Source: Chloroflexota bacterium (GTDB lineage Bacteria > Chloroflexota > FW602-bin22 > JACPRP01). From it: a stretch of DNA of 51,047 nucleotides. Location: assembly GCA_016210495.1 (NCBI GenBank), contig JACQUC010000119.1, positions 1-51,047 of the forward strand, given 5' to 3'. Positions 8,802 through 17,970 of this stretch are shown in pieces. The translations under genes were made by a program, and so were the position numbers. The notes beneath the pieces are model-generated. The model saw nothing but the letters and a program-made list of their open reading frames with translations. It was not told the DNA's origin and made no database searches. Positions within the stretch are counted from its first letter, which is position 1. The number at the start of each line of letters is the position of its first letter.

Positions 8802-10733
8802 ATGCAGTTTCCTCGGTTGGTGTCGCCGATAAAGATCGGAAACGTGGAGATCAAGAACCGGATGGTCGCAGCCCCTATGGGCGCGTGGCTGGGCACGCCG
8901 GACGGGCACGTCACGGAGCGCTTGAAGGAGACCTATCGGCAGAGGGCCAAGGGTGGTTACGGGCTGGTCACCGTCGAAGCGACGTGGGTGAGGCGCGATG
9001 GGAACCAAATGAACCGTATGCTTGGAATCGAGAACGATAGCTACATCGGCGGCTTGAACGAGCTTGTGGAGGTCATACACGAATTTGGGGGCAAGGCCTC
9101 GATACAGTTGATGCACTCCGGCGCGGTAGGCAGGAAGGAGACATTGGGGGCCAGAGCAATGGGGCCTTCGGGCATAACTCTTAGACCCAACGACGAGGTG
9201 CACGTGCTGAAGGAGGAGGAGATCGAGGACTTGATCAGCGCCTTCGCCGCGGCTGCGCGCCGGGCAAGGCTGGCCGGCTTCGATCTGGTGATGCTCCACT
9301 TTGCCCACGGCTTGCTCCTGCAGCAATTTCACACTCCGTTCTTCAATCGGCGCAAGGACAGGTGGGGTGAGCCAACCGCGTTCGGCGTGGAAGTGATCAG
9401 AAGGTGCAAGGAGGTACTGGGGAACGTCCCGCTGTATATCAGAGTTAGCGGGGATGACATGTTGAAGGTGGAAGGCTCGGCCGACGTCGACCACATCAAG
9501 AAGATACTGCCGGCCTATGTGGAGGCCGGAGCTCAGGCCATCGACGTCTCTATGGGTCAGGTTTTCACGATGGATTCCTGGACGTTCCCGCCCATCTACC
9601 GGCCGAGGGGCTGTTTCATGGATATCACCGAAGCGATCAAGCAGTCTGTGAGCGTGCCGGTTATTGGCGTGGGCAGAATTAACGATCCTCGATTGGCCGA
9701 GAATATCCTCGAACGAGGGCGAGCCGACATGGTCGCCTTCGGTCGCCAATCTTACGCCGATCCCGAATTTCCGAGGAAGGTCATCGAAAACAGGCCCGAG
9801 GACATCAGGCGATGTATCGCCTGCGACGTTGGCTGCACTTTGCGAGCTGGTCTAGGACAAACGGCGTTGTGCGCGATCAACTACGAGTATGGCCGCATGC
9901 CGTGGGAGTACGAGATCGTCAAGGCCGACGAACCTCGCAAGATAATCGTCGTTGGTGGTGGGGTCGCGGGGATGGAATTCGCGCGCGTGGCGGCTCTGCG
10001 CGGCCACGCCGTGACCCTGTACGAGAGGGCTGCCGACCTTGGGGGCCAGGTGACGTGGATGAGTTCACGGATACCCAGGTTGAACACAAGGGACTTGAGG
10101 AATATCGTTATTTGGCTCAGGGAACAACTGGAGAGGCTCCCAGTAAGGATTCTCCTGGGCGCGGAGGTTGCACGCGAAACCGTCGCAAGCGAGAACCCAG
10201 ACGTGGTTGTGCTGGCCACGGGTTCCCACCCACGGTTGCCCGATATCCCAGGGGTAGAGAGGCCTGGCGTGATGACCCTGGACACGTATCTGATCAACCG
10301 ACCTCCAATGGGGAATCGGATCGCAGTGCTCGGTGGCGGGCACGGAATAGAGACCGCCATATCGCTGGCTATCGATGGGAAGGCAGTGACAGTGGTCGAG
10401 AAATCCAGCCGTACCATCAGCACGGTCGAGTACCTGAGAGCCAGGCGAAACTATGTGGCGAACAGCCTCAAGGAGAAGGGTGTGACGGTTCTAACGGAAA
10501 CCGTGGTCAGGTCGATAGTGGATGGCGGGGTTCAGGTTGTTTCCAGGTCCGGGGAGGAGAGGCTCATTCCGGCCGACAACGTCATCATCGCACTTGACCG
10601 CGAGCCGAACAGAGAGCTCCTGAAGTTTCTGAAGGGCGAAGTACCAGTCGTTCACACTATCGGCGACTGCATCGAGCCGAAGACCATTCAGCACGCGATT
10701 CATAGCGCCAGCGCGTTAGCGCGCACGATTTGA
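8802..10733 (+). CDS. Old-Yellow-Enzyme/2,4-dienoyl-CoA reductase family flavoprotein 1
   Basis: It has an N-terminal FMN TIM barrel (FPRLVSPIKIGNVEIKNR...), a four-cysteine iron-sulfur site CIACDVGC-x11-C at about residues 337-356, and a C-terminal FAD/NAD(P) domain starting at VVGGGVAGMEFARVAALRG. This is the layout of FadH, BaiCD/BaiH and the dearomatising 2-naphthoyl-CoA reductases. The barrel is unusual: the normal NxRxDxYGGSxxNR segment reads NRRKDRWGEPTAFG, and HAG is replaced by HSG. A specialised substrate is likely. I use the ATG at 8802 (MQFPRLVSP), which matches family N-termini; a GTG at 8778 is possible. It sits about 100 bp after the crotonase. Confidence 0.85.
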   Translation: MQFPRLVSPIKIGNVEIKNRMVAAPMGAWLGTPDGHVTERLKETYRQRAKGGYGLVTVEATWVRRDGNQMNRMLGIENDSYIGGLNELVEVIHEFGGKASIQLMHSGAVGRKETLGARAMGPSGITLRPNDEVHVLKEEEIEDLISAFAAAARRARLAGFDLVMLHFAHGLLLQQFHTPFFNRRKDRWGEPTAFGVEVIRRCKEVLGNVPLYIRVSGDDMLKVEGSADVDHIKKILPAYVEAGAQAIDVSMGQVFTMDSWTFPPIYRPRGCFMDITEAIKQSVSVPVIGVGRINDPRLAENILERGRADMVAFGRQSYADPEFPRKVIENRPEDIRRCIACDVGCTLRAGLGQTALCAINYEYGRMPWEYEIVKADEPRKIIVVGGGVAGMEFARVAALRGHAVTLYERAADLGGQVTWMSSRIPRLNTRDLRNIVIWLREQLERLPVRILLGAEVARETVASENPDVVVLATGSHPRLPDIPGVERPGVMTLDTYLINRPPMGNRIAVLGGGHGIETAISLAIDGKAVTVVEKSSRTISTVEYLRARRNYVANSLKEKGVTVLTETVVRSIVDGGVQVVSRSGEERLIPADNVIIALDREPNRELLKFLKGEVPVVHTIGDCIEPKTIQHAIHSASALARTI

Positions 10734-10760
10734 GGCTGTTTCTGGCCTCGGAGGAGCCAC

Positions 10761-12095
10761 GTGGGCATAGACTGGAGAGAAAGATATAAGGAGAAGGTGA
10801 TCTCGGCCGAGCAAGCGGCCAGCCTGATCAAGTGTGGCGACAGGGTTAGGATTGCGTTGGGGCCTACCCCCTACGAAATGGTCGCGGCGATTGCCCGAAG
10901 GCGTGGCGAACTGGAAAACGTCACTATTTGGCAGGCCTTTGCCAGTCCTGTGCCAGGGGTCAACTGGTGGAAGGAGGCGGGCTGGGACCAATCATTTCGA
11001 CTCATCACGGAGTTCCCCAGCATCGAGCAGCGACCTGGGCTTCAAGAGAACCTTTACGACTTTCTCGTGGCCGAGTACACGCTGGGAACCAAGGTCTTGG
11101 AAGGTGGGCGCCATGACGGGTTCTCTGCTGATGTCTTCATCCTGCGGGTGTCGCCGCCGGACAGCCGTGGCGTGTGTGCCTTAGGCCCTTACCCGTGGTA
11201 TTCCAAACTGGTCGCCCGGCGAGCGAAGATAGTCATCGGCGAAGTGACCGACAGCACCCTTTTCTACGGGGGTGACGACTTCATTCACGTTTCTGAGATC
11301 GACTTCCTGGTCGAGAGGGCGCTGGGCCATAAGTCAAGGCCCAAGGAACGTCCGACGCTCCAGGACGATGAAGCGGCCGCCATCGGGAGGCTGGTATCCG
11401 ACCTGGTGCACGATGGGGACACGATCGAGATCGGTGGTGGTGAGGCATCTGAGGGGGTTTGCGCTCACCTCTTCGACAAGAATGACCTTGGGGTTCATAC
11501 GGAGAACATACAGAGCGGCATGATCGACCTGATGTTGGCTGGAGTTGTCACCGGGGCGCGCAAGAACATCCACAGGCACAGAGCGGTAGCAACCGGGATC
11601 AATGCCGCGTACACGGATCAGGAGGAGTTCGTCCGGAACAACCCGGCGATCGAGCTGTTGGATGTAGAGTACGTGAACAACATCCGGACCATCGCGAGCA
11701 ACGACAACGTGGTTGCGATCCAGTCGTGCCTCTCAATGGACCTAACTGGCCAGGTGGCTTCGGAGTCGTTCGGTTCAACGGTATTCAGCGCGCCGGGTGG
11801 TCAGTTCTGCTACGCCATCGGTTCCATGCTGTCCAAAGGAGGCCGCTCGATTTTCGCTTACGCCTCCACGGCTCGTGGTGGCAAGGTGTCACGCGTCGTG
11901 CCGCAATTCGAACCTGGAACCGTCGTCACTGTGCCCAGAGCGTGGGTCGATTGGGTTGTCACCGAGCAAGGAGTGATTAACCTGCAATACAGGACGCAAC
12001 GTGAGCGGGCCAAGCTGCTGATCAGCCTGGCTCATCCTAAGTTCCGTGACTGGTTGAACGAGGAGGCGGAACGGCTTTTCTGGCCCCGCAAGTAG
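10761..12095 (+). CDS. Acetyl-CoA hydrolase/4-hydroxybutyrate CoA-transferase family protein
   Basis: This 444-residue single-chain class I CoA-transferase resembles the AbfT/Cat2 and acetyl-CoA hydrolase group, and would swap CoA between acids in the cytoplasm. The N-terminal half runs from VISAEQAASLIKCGDRVRIA. The C-terminal half contains the likely catalytic glutamate in LGVHTENIQSGMIDL and the conserved SMDLTGQVASES segment followed by GGQFCYAIGS. GTG at 10761 is preceded by GGAGGAG. It follows the flavoprotein by 27 bp, so it is probably co-transcribed. The acyl acceptor is unknown; activating an incoming aromatic or alicyclic acid is a reasonable guess. Confidence 0.85.
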   Translation: MGIDWRERYKEKVISAEQAASLIKCGDRVRIALGPTPYEMVAAIARRRGELENVTIWQAFASPVPGVNWWKEAGWDQSFRLITEFPSIEQRPGLQENLYDFLVAEYTLGTKVLEGGRHDGFSADVFILRVSPPDSRGVCALGPYPWYSKLVARRAKIVIGEVTDSTLFYGGDDFIHVSEIDFLVERALGHKSRPKERPTLQDDEAAAIGRLVSDLVHDGDTIEIGGGEASEGVCAHLFDKNDLGVHTENIQSGMIDLMLAGVVTGARKNIHRHRAVATGINAAYTDQEEFVRNNPAIELLDVEYVNNIRTIASNDNVVAIQSCLSMDLTGQVASESFGSTVFSAPGGQFCYAIGSMLSKGGRSIFAYASTARGGKVSRVVPQFEPGTVVTVPRAWVDWVVTEQGVINLQYRTQRERAKLLISLAHPKFRDWLNEEAERLFWPRK

Positions 12096-12165
12096 CGGGC
12101 ACACTCTTGGGCCTCGTCATGGCAGTTTTCCTCGGCTGTGTAGCAAGGACTGTTGGGGTGATGGC

Positions 12166-12885
12166 GTGAAGAACAAAGTACTGAACAGTTTTGCGGAGGC
12201 AGTGGCTGACATCGGAGAAGGATCGTCAATTATGGTGATGACCTTCATCGGCCCGGCGGGCATTCCGCAGAACCTAATCATGGCCCTAAGCGACCTGGGG
12301 CCAAAGGATCTCACGATAGTCGCTTGCTCGAACTTCGGCTTTGGGGTCGGGGTCAGGGAAAGACCGCTCGCCAGGTTTGTTACGCCAAATATCCTGGTCG
12401 AAAACGGCCAGGTCAAGAAGGCTCTGGTCACGTGGGACAGGGGGGAATCTGGCCTGGCCTCCTCTTTCGAGAAAGCCGTTAGGGAGAAGAAAGTGGAGCG
12501 CGAACTTGTTCCCCTCGGTGTTCTCGCCCACCGGCTTCGAGCTGGTGGGTCCGGCGTCGGGGCATTCTACAGTCCTATCGGCGTGGGCACGCTTTACGAG
12601 CAAGGGAAGGAAAAGCGGGTGATCGACGGCAGGGAGTACCTGCTCGAATATCCCATCAGAGCGCAGTACGGCTTCGTGCGCGCGCACAGGGCAGACACGC
12701 TAGGCAACCTGATCTACAAAAACACCGCCCGTGGGTTCAATCCGTTGATCGCCAAAGCCTGTGATGTGACAATTGCCGAGGTCGATGAGATCGTCGAGCC
12801 GGGCGGAATCGACCCCAATTGCGTGGTCACCCCTGGTGTATACGTAGATCGTATTCTGCGGATTCCTCAAGGAGGCCTAAGGTGA
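12166..12885 (+). CDS. CoA-transferase subunit A (3-oxoacid CoA-transferase type)
   Basis: This 239-residue alpha subunit of a two-subunit class I CoA-transferase (AtoD/ScoA/GctA-like) has the glycine-rich fold segment VMTFIGPAGIPQNLIMAL, the YGFVRAHRADTLGNL block, and IAEVDEIVEPGGIDPN near the end. The start is GTG at 12166; the nearby ATG at 12161 hits a stop after two codons. Its stop overlaps the GTG of subunit B by 4 nt (GTGA), which fits equimolar synthesis. It is the second CoA-transferase system in the block. Confidence 0.88.
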   Translation: MKNKVLNSFAEAVADIGEGSSIMVMTFIGPAGIPQNLIMALSDLGPKDLTIVACSNFGFGVGVRERPLARFVTPNILVENGQVKKALVTWDRGESGLASSFEKAVREKKVERELVPLGVLAHRLRAGGSGVGAFYSPIGVGTLYEQGKEKRVIDGREYLLEYPIRAQYGFVRAHRADTLGNLIYKNTARGFNPLIAKACDVTIAEVDEIVEPGGIDPNCVVTPGVYVDRILRIPQGGLR

Positions 12886-13556
12886 AGGAGCGGCTGCCGA
12901 GGGATGTGATTCCAATGAGAATAGCCAGAGAGCTGAGTGACGGCGACGTCGTGAACCTGGGTATTGGTATCGGCTCCCAGGTTGTCAATTACACGCCTCC
13001 CGACTATCGCATTATCTTCCATTCCGAGACCGGTATCTTGGGCTACGGCGCTGCTCTGGACACCGACCAAGAAGACTTGATGGACTCCAGTGTGGTAGAT
13101 GCAAACGGTCATTACGTTCGGCTGGTCCCTGGGACATGTGTTTGTGACGCAGCCGAGGCCTTCGACGTAGTCAGGACCGGCCGCGTCGACGTCACGGTCC
13201 TGGGGGCACTGCAAGTTTCCGAAAAGGGAGATCTGGCTAACTGGAGCACGGACCCGGCGGGAAAGGTTGGAACAATGGGCGGCGCTATGGACGTGCCTGC
13301 GGGTGCAAGGAGAGTGATCGTGGGGATGGAACACGTGAGCAAGAGCGGTCAGCCCAAACTCGTAAAAGAATGCACGCTCCCCTTGACCATAAGGCGGCGC
13401 GTGAGCCGGATCATTACCGACGTAGCAGTAATCGATGTGAGCGACGAAGGTTTGTGGTTGAAAGAGGTAGCCCCAGGCTGGACTGTGGAAGATGTTCAGG
13501 CAGTTACGGAGCCCGAATTACGGATCTCGCCGGATTTGAAAGTGATGGAGCTGTAG
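12882..13556 (+). CDS. CoA-transferase subunit B (3-oxoacid CoA-transferase type)
   Basis: This 224-residue beta subunit carries the active-site glutamate: HSETGILGYG corresponds to the SENG/SExG motif whose glutamate forms the CoA-thioester intermediate. Other family segments are DVVNLGIGIGSQVVNY and GGAMDVPAGARRVIVGMEH. GTG at 12882 follows AAGGAGG by 7-8 nt and overlaps the subunit A stop; longer in-frame extensions into subunit A are not needed. Its stop shares one base with the start of the next gene. The partner at 12166 completes the enzyme. Confidence 0.9.
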   Translation: MKERLPRDVIPMRIARELSDGDVVNLGIGIGSQVVNYTPPDYRIIFHSETGILGYGAALDTDQEDLMDSSVVDANGHYVRLVPGTCVCDAAEAFDVVRTGRVDVTVLGALQVSEKGDLANWSTDPAGKVGTMGGAMDVPAGARRVIVGMEHVSKSGQPKLVKECTLPLTIRRRVSRIITDVAVIDVSDEGLWLKEVAPGWTVEDVQAVTEPELRISPDLKVMEL

Positions 13557-15496
13557 TGGCTGTTAGGGCGACGTTCCAGAGATTGTTCGAGTCAGGCCAG
13601 ATCGGCTCGATGAGCGTGAAGAACCGGATCGTGATGCCACCGATGCTGACCAACCTGGGCACCGGCGATGGCTTCGTGACTCAGCGTACCAAGGATCACT
13701 ACGAGGCCAGGGCAGCGGGTGGGGCCGGACTGGTCGTTGTGGAGTGCACTTCTGTGGACTACCCAATGAGCAGGACCGGGGTCTACGAACTGGCGATTGA
13801 TCACGACAGGTTCCTGCCAGGCCTGGCTGAGTTGGCGGCGGTAATTAAGAAACACGGTGCCAGGGCCGCTATACAATTGAGCCACGCCGGTGTCTCGGGC
13901 AAAGCTCCAAAAGGGCAGTTGCCGGTCGGCCCTTCCTCACCTGCCACGGCGGGGCCAGCCTCGTTTAGAGAATTGACGGTTGGCGAAATCGAGAGGCTGG
14001 TGACGTGCTTTGCTGAAGCGGCGGTCAGGGCCAGGGACGCTGGGTTCGATGGGGTGGAGATACAGGCCGCGCACGGTCATCTTCTCGCGACGTTCCTATC
14101 TCCATTTTGGAACAAGCGTCAAGACCACTATGGTGGCAAGCTTGAAAACAGGGCCAGGTTCCTGTTGCGGACTCTTGAGGCCGTTAGAGGGCGAGTCGGG
14201 AGTGATTACCCCGTATGGTGTCGCATCAATGGTCGCGAGTTTGGAGAGAATGGAACCTCCTTGGAAGAGGCTCAGGCGGTCGCTCGTATGACTCAGGATG
14301 CTGGCGCGGACGCCGTTCACGTCTCCGGGGCAGGTTTGCCCAATTCGGCTTATGCTTTCATACACAGAGCACCTATGTCTGATCCGCCAGGTCTGCTTAT
14401 TCCTTTGGCAGAGGCAATCAAACAAGTTGTTAGCATACCCGTGGTAGCGGTAGGACGGGTCACCCCTTTCTCGGGAGAGAAGGTCCTGGAAGAGGAAAAG
14501 GCCGACTTCGTCGCCATTGGGAGAGGGTTGCTGGCAGACCCTGAGCTTCCCAACAAGGTTCTGTCGGGAAGAGTAGATGACGTCAGGCCTTGTTTGGCAT
14601 GTAACGTGTGCGCCGACGAATTTATTCGTAACAATGCAAGCATACAGTGCGGGGTCAACTATGCCGTCGGAAAAGAGGGCAAGTACAGCATAAGAAAGGC
14701 GGACAGGATCAAAAAGGTGCTCATTGCTGGGGGCGGACCAGCCGGCCTGGAAGCGGCAAGAATCGCTGCCCTGAAAGGACATAATGTAATCCTTTGCGAA
14801 AAAGAACAGCACTTGGGCGGGCAGGCACGCTTGGCAGTGATTCCACCACACAAGGAGAAAATCCAGGAGCTTATCGAGTACCTGGTATTGCAAGTCAGGA
14901 AGCTTGGTGTTAAGGTTCAGATGCGAAAGGAGGTGGACTCGGATTACGTCAAGGAAGTCACGCCAGATGCGGTAATTGTAGCAACTGGGGCGGGTCCTTA
15001 CCTGCCGGACATCCCCGGTGTTGAAAAGGGGCGCGTGTTCTTTGCCCAGGATGTGTTGACGGAGAAAGTGCGAATTGGTGACAGGGTTATCGTCATAGGT
15101 GGTGGACGGATTGGGGCCGAACTGGCCGAGTTCCTGGCCGACGAGGGCAAGAAGGTCACTATTGCCGCTCGGCGGGGAGAGATAGCCGGTGATTTGGGTG
15201 CATCGGTTAGGATGCGCCTGTTGCGTAGACTGCTGGAAAAAGGTGTCGTCCAGTTCAGCGGCGTGAGGTATGAACAGATCAACAGTGAAGGTGTGATCCT
15301 CCGGACGAAGGAAGGGAACAGGGCAATCATCGAAGCGGATGCAATCGTGATTGCCGCTGGCACCAAGCCAATTACTGGACTCTTTGAGTCCCTGAAAGAT
15401 GAGGGGATTGAAGTCTATCTAGCTGGCGATTGTATCGCTCCTCGCACTATTAGGGAAGCGATCGGAAGCGGTTTCGAGGTTGCCAGCGGCCTGTGA
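13556..15496 (+). CDS. Old-Yellow-Enzyme/2,4-dienoyl-CoA reductase family flavoprotein 2
   Basis: This 646-residue relative of the protein at 8802 keeps the canonical barrel motifs: LSHAG, EIQAAHGHLLATFLSPFWNK and RQDHYGGKLENRARF. The iron-sulfur cysteines are in CLACNVCADEF with a further C downstream (about residues 345-360). The FAD/NAD(P) half starts at VLIAGGGPAGLEAARIAALKG and has a second dinucleotide motif VIGGGRIGAELAEFLAD. GTG at 13556 overlaps the last base of subunit B's stop, with GGAG 5 nt upstream. Two such reductases in one block recall the paired OYE-type reductases of anaerobic naphthoyl-CoA degradation; bile-acid-type enoate reduction is an alternative. Confidence 0.87.
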   Translation: MAVRATFQRLFESGQIGSMSVKNRIVMPPMLTNLGTGDGFVTQRTKDHYEARAAGGAGLVVVECTSVDYPMSRTGVYELAIDHDRFLPGLAELAAVIKKHGARAAIQLSHAGVSGKAPKGQLPVGPSSPATAGPASFRELTVGEIERLVTCFAEAAVRARDAGFDGVEIQAAHGHLLATFLSPFWNKRQDHYGGKLENRARFLLRTLEAVRGRVGSDYPVWCRINGREFGENGTSLEEAQAVARMTQDAGADAVHVSGAGLPNSAYAFIHRAPMSDPPGLLIPLAEAIKQVVSIPVVAVGRVTPFSGEKVLEEEKADFVAIGRGLLADPELPNKVLSGRVDDVRPCLACNVCADEFIRNNASIQCGVNYAVGKEGKYSIRKADRIKKVLIAGGGPAGLEAARIAALKGHNVILCEKEQHLGGQARLAVIPPHKEKIQELIEYLVLQVRKLGVKVQMRKEVDSDYVKEVTPDAVIVATGAGPYLPDIPGVEKGRVFFAQDVLTEKVRIGDRVIVIGGGRIGAELAEFLADEGKKVTIAARRGEIAGDLGASVRMRLLRRLLEKGVVQFSGVRYEQINSEGVILRTKEGNRAIIEADAIVIAAGTKPITGLFESLKDEGIEVYLAGDCIAPRTIREAIGSGFEVASGL

Positions 15497-15523
15497 CACA
15501 CTCGAGCGAAGGAGGAGCTTATT

Positions 15524-17515
15524 TTGTCTGAGTTTGAGTCACTGCTTTATCCTTACCCTATCGACTACGAGGAAGTGAACGAAGTCTCTGCCGATGTCGT
15601 TGTGCTCGGTGGCGGCATCGCTGGGTGTTGGGCGGCCATTGCGGCGGCCAAAAAGGGTCTGAAGGTCGTCCTGGTCGAAAAAGGAGCGACCATACGAAGC
15701 GGGTGCAACGGACCAGGGGTTGACCATTGGGCGAACGCGCTTACTAACCCTGCCTGCCCAATCTCTCCCGAGGAGTTCGTCGAAGCGACGCTCGAATGTG
15801 CTGATGGTTGGTTCAACGGCCTTACTCAGTACATATCCTGCCGGGATTCGTACGAGTGTCTCTTGGAAGTCGAGCAGATGGGAGTTAAGGTCAGAGACAC
15901 CGAGGATGAATTCAAGGGTGCGGACTTCAGGGACGAGAAAACGAAACTCCTATACGCCCACGACGAGGAGAACAAGTACGTAATATTGCTGTGGGGAACG
16001 GGCGTGAAGCCGGCACTATACAATGAGTGCACGCGGCTAGGAGTAAGGATATTCGACAGAATCGCGGCCAGCAGCCTCTTAACTGAAGGCGGCCAGCAAG
16101 GGGCCAGGGTTATTGGGGCGACTGGGGTGCACGTTCGAACCGGCGCGTTCTACGTGTTTAAGGCGAAGGCTGTTGTGATGGGCCTTTCAGTACCCAAGCG
16201 AGTTTGGACTTTCTCGCAGGAACTGGGAGGCCTTTTTGCCCACCTCGGCCCAAACACGAGCGTTGGCAGCGGCCATGCAATGGCCTGGAAAGCCGGCGCG
16301 GCATTCAACACGATGGAGAGAAGCGGCAAGGTCTCGGGTGGCTTCAGCGCCTTCGTCGACTGTAGCGCTAGGACTGAAGGTGCTTGGGAACCGTGCGGCC
16401 TGGTGGATTCCAGAGGGAAGGAGGTCCCTTGGATCGACCGCGATGGAAACGTTCTCGATTCCATCGAAGCGCGAAACAAGCTAGCTCCGGGGCAAAAGTT
16501 CAACCTGTCGTATCCGGGCACGGGGTGGAAGCACTACTACCCGTGGGTTCCCAAATACGAGTTCAGGAGAAATACTATCATCCGGGATTTGGGTGAGCGT
16601 GCAAACAAGGGTGAGTTCGTTCCTCCATTCTACGGCGACACCCCCGGCTTACCGGAAACCTACCGCCGGAAGATCTGGGGTTTCATGATAGGCCAGGAGG
16701 GGACGACCCGCATTATGATCTACAAGCACTACCTGGAAAGCGGCTTTGATCCTGAAAAAGATATGGTTCAATATTACGGGCACTACGCCGGCTCCGGGGG
16801 ATACACGGGTAGCCCGTCGGGGCCAGAGGCGTGGCGCGAGCTGAGGGCCGGACCGGCTGCCGGAGGTCTCCTGGTTGACTGGGACATGCGGACCACTCTC
16901 GAGGGCCTGTACGCGGCCGGGGAGTGCGTCTGGGCGACGGGGGGCCATTCCATTGCCGCTACTACCGGGAGATGGGCCGGCAGACACGCCGCCGACTACG
17001 CCAGGCAGGCTTCTGAGCCAGTTGTGTCGTCCGATCAGGTTCAACAGGAGAGGGCCCGGGTCTACGCGCCTGTGAGGCGTGAGCGGTCCATCGCTAAGGG
17101 CGCGGTGGACTGGAAGGAGTTCAACCTGGGAATCAGCCGGACAATGCAGCTTTATTGCCCGAAGACCAAGAACGACGAAATGCTGAAGATAGGGTTGATC
17201 CAGTTGCAGGAGTTCAGGGAGTCAGAGGGGCAAAGGGTTTTCGCCCGTGAGCCACATGAACTGATGCGAGCTCTGGAGGCCTACGACATTCTCGAGGTCG
17301 GCGAGATAATTCTCAATGCATCTCTGGCACGCAAGGCAAGCTGCGATTCGCTTGAGTTCTACAGGTTAGATTACCCCGAGGACGATCCTCCCGAGTGGCA
17401 CAAGTTCCTCACGGTATCGCAGGATAATGGCAAGCCTAAGGTTGGGGAACTGTCGATGAATTTCTGGGGCTCCCTGGAAGACAACTACGAGTCTCATTAC
17501 TCGCCGGAAGAATGA
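15524..17515 (+). CDS. Fumarate reductase/AprA-superfamily flavoprotein
   Basis: This 663-residue FAD protein has an N-terminal dinucleotide fold (VVVLGGGIAGCWAAIAAAKKG), the central GSGHAMAWKAGA segment and a C-terminal FAD-binding part, LYAAGECVWATGGHSIAATT. The size and the small ferredoxin gene directly downstream resemble AprA/AprB, but the flavin-site and C-terminal sequences are not clearly those of adenylylsulfate reductase, and no sulfate-activation gene is nearby. I therefore call it only by superfamily: a ferredoxin-coupled dehydrogenase or reductase acting on an enoyl or saturated acid or CoA-ester. TTG at 15524 follows GGAGGAG. Confidence 0.8.
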   Translation: MSEFESLLYPYPIDYEEVNEVSADVVVLGGGIAGCWAAIAAAKKGLKVVLVEKGATIRSGCNGPGVDHWANALTNPACPISPEEFVEATLECADGWFNGLTQYISCRDSYECLLEVEQMGVKVRDTEDEFKGADFRDEKTKLLYAHDEENKYVILLWGTGVKPALYNECTRLGVRIFDRIAASSLLTEGGQQGARVIGATGVHVRTGAFYVFKAKAVVMGLSVPKRVWTFSQELGGLFAHLGPNTSVGSGHAMAWKAGAAFNTMERSGKVSGGFSAFVDCSARTEGAWEPCGLVDSRGKEVPWIDRDGNVLDSIEARNKLAPGQKFNLSYPGTGWKHYYPWVPKYEFRRNTIIRDLGERANKGEFVPPFYGDTPGLPETYRRKIWGFMIGQEGTTRIMIYKHYLESGFDPEKDMVQYYGHYAGSGGYTGSPSGPEAWRELRAGPAAGGLLVDWDMRTTLEGLYAAGECVWATGGHSIAATTGRWAGRHAADYARQASEPVVSSDQVQQERARVYAPVRRERSIAKGAVDWKEFNLGISRTMQLYCPKTKNDEMLKIGLIQLQEFRESEGQRVFAREPHELMRALEAYDILEVGEIILNASLARKASCDSLEFYRLDYPEDDPPEWHKFLTVSQDNGKPKVGELSMNFWGSLEDNYESHYSPEE

Positions 17516-17540
17516 TGAGTTACTATCTGGAGGTGTGCAG

Positions 17541-17930
17541 GTGGCAAAGATAGAACCCTATACAGTCTACACTTATCCCAGCGTCTCGACTTGCGGGCAG
17601 CCAATCATCATCAATGAGGAGGTCTGCACAGGATGTAACGCTTGTGTGGAAGTTTGTCCCATAGACGTATTTGCACCGAACAGGGAAACGGGCAAAGCCC
17701 CGCACGTGCAGCATCCTGATGAGTGCTATTCGTGCGGTGTTTGCGTAATGCACTGTCCTCTTTCGGATGAGGGAGCGATTGACTATCGGCATCCAATAAT
17801 GTGGGCGGTGCGCTGGAAGCGGAAGGAGACAGGAGAACACTTCCGACTCGGCGTAGCGGACCCACCTGACCCCAGCCGCACACCTCCGGTCCCGGGTGGG
17901 AAGAACTGGGGAGGCGGCGGTACCTGGTGA
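17541..17930 (+). CDS. Two-cluster ferredoxin partner of the AprA-like flavoprotein
   Basis: This 129-residue protein has two [4Fe-4S] motifs, CTGCNACVEVCP and CYSCGVCVMHCP, and a glycine/proline-rich tail ending in KNWGGGGTW. It is built like AprB, with a ferredoxin core plus a C-terminal extension that may wrap around the flavoprotein. I prefer the GTG at 17541, 7 nt after GGAGG, over the one at 17535. It lies 25 bp after the flavoprotein gene and should pass electrons between that enzyme and the ferredoxin pool. Confidence 0.85.
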   Translation: MAKIEPYTVYTYPSVSTCGQPIIINEEVCTGCNACVEVCPIDVFAPNRETGKAPHVQHPDECYSCGVCVMHCPLSDEGAIDYRHPIMWAVRWKRKETGEHFRLGVADPPDPSRTPPVPGGKNWGGGGTW

Positions 17931-17970
17931 GGAGACGCTCAGCGCATAAATCTGGATAACGGGATTTGAG

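Noticed and set aside
15524..17930. Dissimilatory adenylylsulfate reductase (AprAB)
   Set aside because: Similar size and gene order, but no clear AprA signature and no sulfate-reduction genes nearby; superfamily-level naming is safer.
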